NCBI GenBank assembly: GCA_900208305.1
Contig: OAPG01000012.1
Coordinates: 434,001 to 498,000 of the forward strand
Source: Melanopsichium pennsylvanicum
Lineage: Eukaryota; Basidiomycota; Ustilaginomycetes; Ustilaginales
Length of the DNA stretch: 64,000 nucleotides
Direction: 5' to 3'
A model generated the notes under the pieces. That model had not been told where the DNA came from and did not search any database. It saw only the letters and a list, made by a program, of their open reading frames with translations. Shown here piece by piece: positions 57,123-64,000 of this stretch (its first letter is position 1; each line of letters starts with the position of its first letter). A program made the translations under genes and the position numbers.

Positions 57123-60100
57123 TTAAGTCTCGGAAATGGCAAACCAAACATCCCTAGCATCAACGGCATAACTCCTCACACCTCTCACTTTGTCATCGAT
57201 ACCTTTGCCATCCTTACCCAATTCCTTCAACACGACACCTCTCAAAGGATGAAGATGATGATGTTCCAAACCTCCACTTTCCTTGTTGATTTCTCCTGAT
57301 TCTTCGTCACTCGCTGGCTTTGATGCGAGACTGGTGAGTGTACGCAACGCGGCGATCCTAGTCAAACTAGGCGTGTACTTGGACGGTTCGGTATTTACCA
57401 AGAGTTTTGAAACGATTGAAGCAAGGTGTGCTGCGATCAACGCTGTTGGATCGAAAGAAAATTTGTCCTTTGCCGACCCAAGTTTCTTGCCCACCTCGGA
57501 AGCGACAGTGATAGCATTAGAAGCAGCAGCCCTCGCTTTAGAATCCGGCAATCCCAACGCCTGGATCAACAATGGGAACAAACCTTCCAACCTCTCAACC
57601 AACATAGTAGATGGCAAAGAGGGCAACAAACCTGCCAAAGAGACGAGGTAGATCGTTTTCGCATCCACTTCTTCCTCTTCTTCCTCCTTGCCATGATCAT
57701 GATTACAATTCTCCCCGTGGACATGGCCCTGTTGGTGACCATGTGTTAGCTTCGCTGCAGACGAATACGAATCCAACAACCTCGGCAATAAGAACGAAAA
57801 AAGCTTTTGCTTCCACAACAATCTCACCGTAAACCCGTTCTCTTTTGTCACAATCCCGTCTTCAGATACACCCACAATCGTCGACAAGTCCCTGGCAGCT
57901 GCTCGAGCAAATTTCCATTCCTCAACGTCGAGCCCACTCTTTTTGCCATCTCCGACTGATTGAACAATGAGTTGACTGGGAAGAGTCTTGGAAGCAACAT
58001 CATCAAACACCTCGATCAGCACCCTATTCAACATGGCTTCGCTCAGCTTGGACGATTTGACCACCAAGGCCCTGCTGATCCACATCCAGATCTGCAAAGC
58101 TACACGGCGTGTAGACGATGGTGTAGAAGTGGGTTTGATGTGGGTGCCCCAGAAAGTGTCCAAAACATCGAGAAAAGGCTGCGAGGTTTCGTCAACGAAT
58201 TTGTTGGTGAGAGAGGTGACAGTCCAAAACGCGCTGCTGAGTTGGAGAGCTTGCGATGCCTTGACCGTATCGTGCTTAGCAGAGCTCTTCTCCACATTCG
58301 ACAGGGACCAGTCGAGCAAGCACGAGAGAGAACCCAGCGCCGCTTCGTGCTTTGTTGTCGGAGCCTCTGACGCAGGGAACAAGACGACAACACCGGCTGC
58401 AGGGGCACATGCCACCACAGCAGCTGAGAGCAAGGCGACTGCGTTCCTACTCGCCATCTCGTACGTGGCATTACTTAAGTCGGAAGAACCAAAAGGAGCG
58501 AAAGAGTGAGCTAGAGGTGAGGAAGCCTTGATCAGCGAAGCACCTTCGGCTGTACCATTTTCGACAAAAGACGATTGACCTGAAACGAAGGTCTTGTTCA
58601 AGCTAGCCAGAAGTTCGCGTTGACGGTTCGTGTCCAGGAGTTTGACAAATGTGCCGAGCAACGCAGCCATTTCAGCCACTACAGCTGGATGGATTGCGAC
58701 GCTCAACTCGTCCTCACTGCCAGCTTTGACATCTAATCCAGAGAGCGTGAGGCTAACAAGGCGGGAAGGCAGTGTATGGGCATATTTGGCCAGGTCCTTA
58801 TGGCCGTTCTGACGCTTGAGATCCACCATGGTTTGAAGTGTAAGAATCAAGCCTCGGGCATAGCCCACATTGGCGTCTTGCAGAGCTCTGAGCTGATCTC
58901 GCAAAGTGCTGTCTGCTTTTCCCTCCTCTCTCGTGTCGGTCACACCAGTCACACCTCGATCAGCCGTACTGCGAGCACTTGGACGACAGCACAATTCCAG
59001 CTTGGTGAACAGCTTGACCACCACAGCTTCGAATAAGAACGGTGCGACACAGAGTCGGCTCATTGCACCCAAGCTCCTCCTGATGTTCGCCTTGATGAGA
59101 TCGAGTTCGGCTTCTGTATCGTCCATCGCATTTCCGGTTGTTCTTTCCTCTGGATCATCGAATGGTTCGATTCGATCGGGCAGCTTCTCTAGCAGCACAG
59201 GGAGCACCACCTCTTCAATGACTTTGGCGGTGGGATTTGAGGCGGCGAGTGTCGTCGCAGTGCGCTCGCTGGAGATGACTTCGATTGCGCAGAGAGCTTC
59301 TTCGCGCACATCATCGCCGATGGAGGACGTGAGAAGGGAGGAGACCTCGCGAGTGAGGAACGAGAGTTCATCGAAGTCCAACAAAGGCTTGGCTGACTTG
59401 TCGTTGCCTTGAATCGCTGAGGATAGACTGTTGCCGGCGCTGAGGATGGAGATCGATACGACAGAGGAGAATACGAGCATTGCTGAGCGGCGGTACGAAG
59501 TGGATCTGAGGCCATTCGAGAGGCAGTTGAGAAGATCCGAGAGGAACGGGTCCAGGGGTCGATTGTCGCCTGCGTAACTCCTGTCCTTTGCTGCTTTGGG
59601 TAAGAGCTGGCCTGACCCAATCTGGCTCGCAGCTGCATTCTTGTTGATGTTAGCCTCATCACCGTCCTTGGCAGCCTCCGCAAAGCGATACACTTTGGCC
59701 AGAGCCCCCAACAGCTCGCCGATGCCAGCCAAGATCGGCGTCCTCTGCGCCAAATCCTCTGGATCAGCAAACATCTTGATCATCTGATCCATGAAGCCAT
59801 ATACGGCCAAGTAAGCAGTGCTGGCACTTGCCCTTACCATGCAGTTCAGCACTCTGATACCTGCCTTTGCCAAGCTCTTGCCTGGCTCCTCCAACTCGAC
59901 CAAGCAATCATGCACCATCTTTGGCGCGATCCCCTCTGGCGGATCTACGCCATTATACAGCACCTGTAGCAACATTGTAAGCGTGTCTACGGCAAGATCA
60001 CCTGTCTCGTCATCTGTGGCGTGGAAGATTTCGATCTTCAAACCCTCCCAGAGCTTCAGTGCATTCGCAAGTGCGGCTGCGCGGCCGTACACTGGCATCG

Positions 60101-61214
60101 CAGCGATGAGGGTGCGAAGTGTATCGAGCTTTGCCGGACCGCCCGCGGCGGAAAGCTTTTCGAGCAAAAGTGGGTAACCGAGGGGAGCCATTGCAGGAGA
60201 AGCACAGATGGCGGCACGAAGAGCGATTTTCAGATCGTCCGAGGTGATTCCGTAGGGGTCATCAGGGGGAGGACGGAAGGTGATGGGGAAGTAGCAGAAT
60301 GTGATGTCGAAGAATTTCTCTGTCAAGGCTCTGTCCATGACCCATTCTGTAAGCAGAACCTTGTCTACGCCGAAAAGGACCATGAGGTTGCGCGGATCTT
60401 TTTCGCCCTGCACCATCTTGACGTAACCCTGAAGGAAGGGTTTGCCTTCGCAACGCTCGGATTGGGTGGCTGCGTCGGAAGATTCGTCTGCTGAAGTATC
60501 AACTTCCATGGGTTGGGTAGGGGTGGAGGTCGACTCATCGCTCGAAGAGCGGAAAGCCTTGAGTGCAACTCGGTGATGTGCCACGAGACTGTCGAGGAGT
60601 CGGTAGATGATGAAACGCAGGCTTTGAGGGTGATTGGCAGGGACGACATGCGTGAAGAGAGCGTCTGCAACCGCGTGAGCCTGCTCCTGACCAAAACCTT
60701 TGACTGGCGCCTCTGCACCCTGTGCTACCTCCGCTGGCGCTTTACACGTACTCAGCACTGTCAACGCCTTGAGTGAGCTGACCAGCATTGCGGATCCCTG
60801 CAACGTCTTTTGCTCGACCTCATTTTTCCTCGCCCTGGGTGCGGTGTCGGGTAGCACTTCGGGAGCATTTGCGGACCTTACGAAGTTGTCCGAGATGATG
60901 ACGCCATCCGCGATCTTGTCGGCAAAGAAGGAAGCGAGGGTACGGACGGCTTGAATGGTGAAAATGCTAGCAAGAGGCTGCTTGGTGGGTTGGCGTGTGG
61001 ATGCGGGGTCAAGAAAGTGGCATGTGAAGCCGGAAAGGAGCTGTACTGCGCGGGTTCTTATGTCTTGGTCTTCTGATGTGAGGTACTCGCCAAGTAGACG
61101 AACGATACCAAGAAGGGACACGTTGGAGGCGGCGAGATCATCAATGAGGGAAGGGGGAAGGTCTTGGAAGGAGCCGACAATGTATGCACGGATTGGTTGG
61201 GCTGGGTCCGACAT
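57123..61214 (-). CDS. MMS19: MMS19, cytosolic Fe-S targeting factor
   Basis: A 1363-residue, apparently intronless HEAT-repeat protein. The N-terminal MMS19 block includes LGEYLTSEDQDIRTRAVQLL and FFADKIADG; a diagnostic block FFDITFCYFPITFRPPPDDP then YGITSDDLKIALRAAICA follows at about 310-350. The rest is made of helical repeats to the C-terminus (IVSKLLVNTEPSKYTPSLTR, RGVRSYAVDARDVWF). A His-rich acidic loop (HGHQQGHVHGENCNHDHGKE) near 1165-1185 interrupts the repeats. MMS19 delivers Fe-S clusters, with the CIA complex, to DNA polymerases, helicases such as XPD and other nuclear enzymes, supporting DNA repair and transcription. The frame opens 39 codons upstream without ATG, so 61214 is the start. 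Confidence 0.94.
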   Translation of the reverse strand: MSDPAQPIRAYIVGSFQDLPPSLIDDLAASNVSLLGIVRLLGEYLTSEDQDIRTRAVQLLSGFTCHFLDPASTRQPTKQPLASIFTIQAVRTLASFFADKIADGVIISDNFVRSANAPEVLPDTAPRARKNEVEQKTLQGSAMLVSSLKALTVLSTCKAPAEVAQGAEAPVKGFGQEQAHAVADALFTHVVPANHPQSLRFIIYRLLDSLVAHHRVALKAFRSSSDESTSTPTQPMEVDTSADESSDAATQSERCEGKPFLQGYVKMVQGEKDPRNLMVLFGVDKVLLTEWVMDRALTEKFFDITFCYFPITFRPPPDDPYGITSDDLKIALRAAICASPAMAPLGYPLLLEKLSAAGGPAKLDTLRTLIAAMPVYGRAAALANALKLWEGLKIEIFHATDDETGDLAVDTLTMLLQVLYNGVDPPEGIAPKMVHDCLVELEEPGKSLAKAGIRVLNCMVRASASTAYLAVYGFMDQMIKMFADPEDLAQRTPILAGIGELLGALAKVYRFAEAAKDGDEANINKNAAASQIGSGQLLPKAAKDRSYAGDNRPLDPFLSDLLNCLSNGLRSTSYRRSAMLVFSSVVSISILSAGNSLSSAIQGNDKSAKPLLDFDELSFLTREVSSLLTSSIGDDVREEALCAIEVISSERTATTLAASNPTAKVIEEVVLPVLLEKLPDRIEPFDDPEERTTGNAMDDTEAELDLIKANIRRSLGAMSRLCVAPFLFEAVVVKLFTKLELCCRPSARSTADRGVTGVTDTREEGKADSTLRDQLRALQDANVGYARGLILTLQTMVDLKRQNGHKDLAKYAHTLPSRLVSLTLSGLDVKAGSEDELSVAIHPAVVAEMAALLGTFVKLLDTNRQRELLASLNKTFVSGQSSFVENGTAEGASLIKASSPLAHSFAPFGSSDLSNATYEMASRNAVALLSAAVVACAPAAGVVVLFPASEAPTTKHEAALGSLSCLLDWSLSNVEKSSAKHDTVKASQALQLSSAFWTVTSLTNKFVDETSQPFLDVLDTFWGTHIKPTSTPSSTRRVALQIWMWISRALVVKSSKLSEAMLNRVLIEVFDDVASKTLPSQLIVQSVGDGKKSGLDVEEWKFARAAARDLSTIVGVSEDGIVTKENGFTVRLLWKQKLFSFLLPRLLDSYSSAAKLTHGHQQGHVHGENCNHDHGKEEEEEEVDAKTIYLVSLAGLLPSLPSTMLVERLEGLFPLLIQALGLPDSKARAAASNAITVASEVGKKLGSAKDKFSFDPTALIAAHLASIVSKLLVNTEPSKYTPSLTRIAALRTLTSLASKPASDEESGEINKESGGLEHHHLHPLRGVVLKELGKDGKGIDDKVRGVRSYAVDARDVWFAISET

Positions 61215-61928
61215 GATGGATATTGTGGCAGGTAAGCTCCGCTTCCCGAGAATGTTGTATGGAGCCTTGATTGTAGCGGTGCCTTGTGAGAAGTATGGTA
61301 TGTTCAGAGAGATATCGTATGTATATTCCAAACGAGGTAAATGATGTCCAGAGAATCACGATGTAGAGCAGCGTTGATCAGATCATGAGAAGAAATGGAA
61401 GAAAGGATGTAATAATAGTCTGTGTGCTACTAAATAAATTACTACACATGACTGACACATGTCACCAAAAACTCCACACCTTTGTCGCTTTTTTCAACAT
61501 CTTGCCAATTTAGCCAATTTGTCAAGATATACGGCCTAACATCTTAAAATTTGGCCCATCTTCGGCGAATTTCCGGGCGTGTTGTTTTTTTACATTTTTC
61601 TGGGCCCAAGAGCCGTCAAATACTGCCAAATCATACTTTAAATTTACTATTCACCGACATTGTAAGAGTAGTCACTTTTACACAGGAGCCTCCACACGAT
61701 GCTGCGGCGACCGTGGCAAGCGCATAAGGCACGAGGCACCAAGCCAAGCTTGCTTCCCCGCTTCGCAGATCCAAAAGCTCGAAACTCTCTGACTCAGTTT
61801 CAAGTCGTAGTTGGAGCGTCCTACCTAATTAGCAACATTGGTACACCCTTTGTACAATTTTTCTTCACAACATCTCGATCAACATTGGTGCTGCTGTTCG
61901 ACGCAGCAACATCTCGAAATTCAACTCA
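61215..61928. promoter_or_regulatory. Divergent promoter region, MMS19 and GH20 gene
   Basis: About 710 bp. AT-rich from 61380 to 61660; a short frame starting with ATG at 61699 is in a different phase from the GH20 gene and is unsupported. Confidence 0.5.
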
Positions 61929-64000
61929 TGTCTGATCCGATTCGTGACACTCCAATGGCTCCCGAACACCAAAGAGACAGCGTTCAAGCTTATACTATTC
62001 CGCTCTCCCACTTGCCTCGGATCAGAATTTGTATCTCTCGATCATCGCTACCTCGTTCCATACTCAAGGGCATCGAGCAGCTCGTTCAGCATCATGTCCG
62101 ACCAGACACGCTCTATCTGTACCATTCGTCTGATCCAATCCCGGCTGGTGGTCTTCCATCCCAGCACCACCATGGCGGCCATCTGTCCTCGTCATCTGCC
62201 AACGTGTGGAACTGGAATCTGAACTTTATAGGCACCCCTTCATCTTCTAAGCAAGAATCCCTTCCTTTGGAATGGAAATGCTCAACCTCATCTACCAATT
62301 TCGCTCCCTACTCAGAAGCATTGTTGGAGCCTGCCGAGGTGGACACCCCTTTCATAATCTCCATCGAATATCCCTCTAGTTCACCTCATCTTGCCTACCG
62401 AGCCCTTGGTCATGTCTTAGGTGTCTCCAAAGATTGCCTCTCCCTCGTTTCTCCCCACTACCAGTCTCCGTCACTACATCCCAATCTATTCGCTAGCGCC
62501 TCAGCCTCCGACCATCATCTTTCCGGCTACTATCTCTCCCCTCAAACTGCTGATCAGAAACTCAACCTTGTTCAAAAAGCTGACTATCAAACCATTGGCA
62601 CCATGATCGATTGTTCCCGTAACGGCGTCCTCAATCTTCGCTCCACAAAGTATCTCATTCGAATCCTGTCTTTACTCGGCTACAACATGCTCCAGCTCTA
62701 TACCGAGGACACGTACGAGATCGAAAACGAGCCCTTCTTTGGCTACATGCGCGGTGGATACTCTTTTTCAGAACTCAAATCCATCGACGACTACGCCTCC
62801 TTGTTCGGCATAGAGGTCATCCCGTGCATACAGACATTGGGTCATCTCGGTCAGATGCTGCAATGGCCAAGGTATCTCGGTCTAAGAGATACGGCAGAGG
62901 TCTTGCTATCCGAGTGGCCAGAGACGTACGTCATGCTGGAAAAGATGATCAATGCCGCCACAGCTCCCTTCCGAAGCAAAAAGATCCATCTAGGAATGGA
63001 CGAGACGCACGGACTGAGTCTAGGAAGGTACTACTCCATCTATGGAAATGTGAACAACAAGCCGGCGAGTCAGGTGTTTGTTGAACATTTGGAGAAAGTG
63101 AATGCAATTTGTCAGAAGCAACGGCTGCAACCAATGATTTGGTCCGATATGTTGTTCTGTCTCTCGGCACGCAACAATTCCTTGATGGGTTACTACGAAA
63201 GTGCACAACCTCTGGATGCTCAACAACAAGGAATCCCACATGGAGTGGATCTGGTGTATTGGGACTACTACCACACGTCTGCAGCAAGTTACCAGACGAG
63301 GATCAATAATCATGAGCAGTTGCGCGGAGCATCGCCTTGGTTGGCAGCGGGCAGTTGGACTTGGTCGCGCTTCTGGACTGCTCTTCCATTCACTTTCCAA
63401 ACCATCGCTGCAAATCTCACAGCAGCGAAACGCAGTCCAGGCGTGAAACACGTCTTTCTCACGATCTGGGGAGATGAGGGAAACGAAGTTGATCTATGGT
63501 CAAGTCTTCCTGCTTGGATCTACTATGCTGACCATTCGTATTCCACAACTGGCAGTCAAGATCGCAACGAGATCCGGAGAGAGTTGGACGTCAGTTTGTT
63601 GAAGGGCAAATTTGATGCGATCGTAGGAGCCAACTGGGACGATTTTGTCAAAGCAAGTTCGATCGATGACACAACAAAGGATGGATTGGGTGTCGCGGAA
63701 GACGACAAGATCCATTTCGCTCCTAATACAAGCAAATGGATGTTGTGGAGTGATCCAGTGCACAGTCTTGCCGAACCTACGCTTGTAGCTTCAGGGTTCG
63801 ATGCTGAAGCGCACTATGCATCCATTGCTTCTGCTTTGAGCGAGCGGCTGGAAGGCGTAACCCTAGAAGCTCCACTTTGTGATCGCCACACGCTTGTTCC
63901 TCGAAAATGCAAAGACGATAACGGCAATAAAATCAAAAGGACGAGTGGACTTTTCGGTGCTGCAGCGAACATATTTTCCGAAATGACAGGACAAAGCGCG
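61929..64000 (+). CDS. GH20 beta-N-acetylhexosaminidase, GcnA/HexD type (3' end outside window)
   Basis: The frame from ATG 61929 stays open to the window edge (690 codons). Residues about 240-520 form a GH20-like barrel: TIGTMIDCSRNGVLNLRSTK, MLQLYTEDTYEIENEPFFG (strand with acidic residues), IPCIQTLGHLGQMLQWP, and the catalytic Asp-Glu pair D358-E359 in HLGMDETHGLSLGRYY, followed by MIWSDMLF and TIWGDEGNE. This matches the GcnA/hexosaminidase-D branch of GH20, which lacks the secreted chitobiase layout. It hydrolyses terminal GlcNAc/GalNAc. No signal peptide is visible at the N-terminus, so an intracellular enzyme is expected, as for HexD. Tail and stop are not seen. Confidence 0.88.

Noticed and set aside
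61699..61935. Short frame before the GH20 gene as an N-terminal exon
   Set aside because: Different phase, no convincing splice sites, and no signal peptide in the translation.

Overview
The window looks like nuclear DNA of a basidiomycete, most probably a smut fungus (Ustilaginales). The evidence is GC near 50%, compact genes with few short introns (GTAAGT-type donors), a protein with a Rua1-type C-terminal domain, and Q-, H- and N-rich regulatory proteins. No bacterial operons, phage genes, CRISPR arrays or intact transposons were seen. Species cannot be named from the sequence alone.

Left part (1-22.8 kb): the 5' half of the pyrimidine multifunctional enzyme gene (URA2/CAD type, minus, running off the left edge); an ING-family PHD-finger gene divergent from a CMS1-like ribosome-biogenesis gene; a Rua1_C-domain regulator; a two-part membrane protein of unknown function; a GVP36-like BAR protein; a class I aminotransferase; mitochondrial ornithine carbamoyltransferase; and an Sfp1-type split zinc-finger regulator. 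Middle (22.8-33.3 kb): about 10.5 kb with no convincing protein-coding gene, holding one intron-bearing tRNA-Asp near its right end. Right part (33.3-64 kb): a large poly-Q protein, two F-box-like proteins on either side of ribosomal protein uL14, cytosolic methionyl-tRNA synthetase, the import-motor subunit Pam16, mitochondrial uL3, a molybdenum-cofactor sulfurase with an apparent N-terminal membrane anchor, a small mitochondrial-type membrane protein, an AT-hook protein, MMS19, and the 5' part of a GH20 hexosaminidase of the GcnA/HexD type running off the right edge.

Most genes are housekeeping and do not form one pathway. Two of them, the carbamoyl-phosphate synthetase of pyrimidine synthesis and ornithine carbamoyltransferase of arginine synthesis, handle the same intermediate, probably by chance. 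MMS19 (cytosolic Fe-S targeting) and MoCo sulfurase both serve cofactor-containing enzymes but are not obviously linked. I do not see a clear new multi-gene system. The items most worth testing are the long gene-free interval, the membrane-anchored MoCo sulfurase with an altered cysteine motif, the composite membrane ORF at 12.3-14.4 kb, and CT microsatellites that lie repeatedly on the sense strand upstream of start codons.

Spliced gene models were built by eye from consensus splice sites and reading-frame continuity. Where an open frame began with a non-ATG codon, the first in-frame ATG was used. Base-composition remarks are visual estimates.
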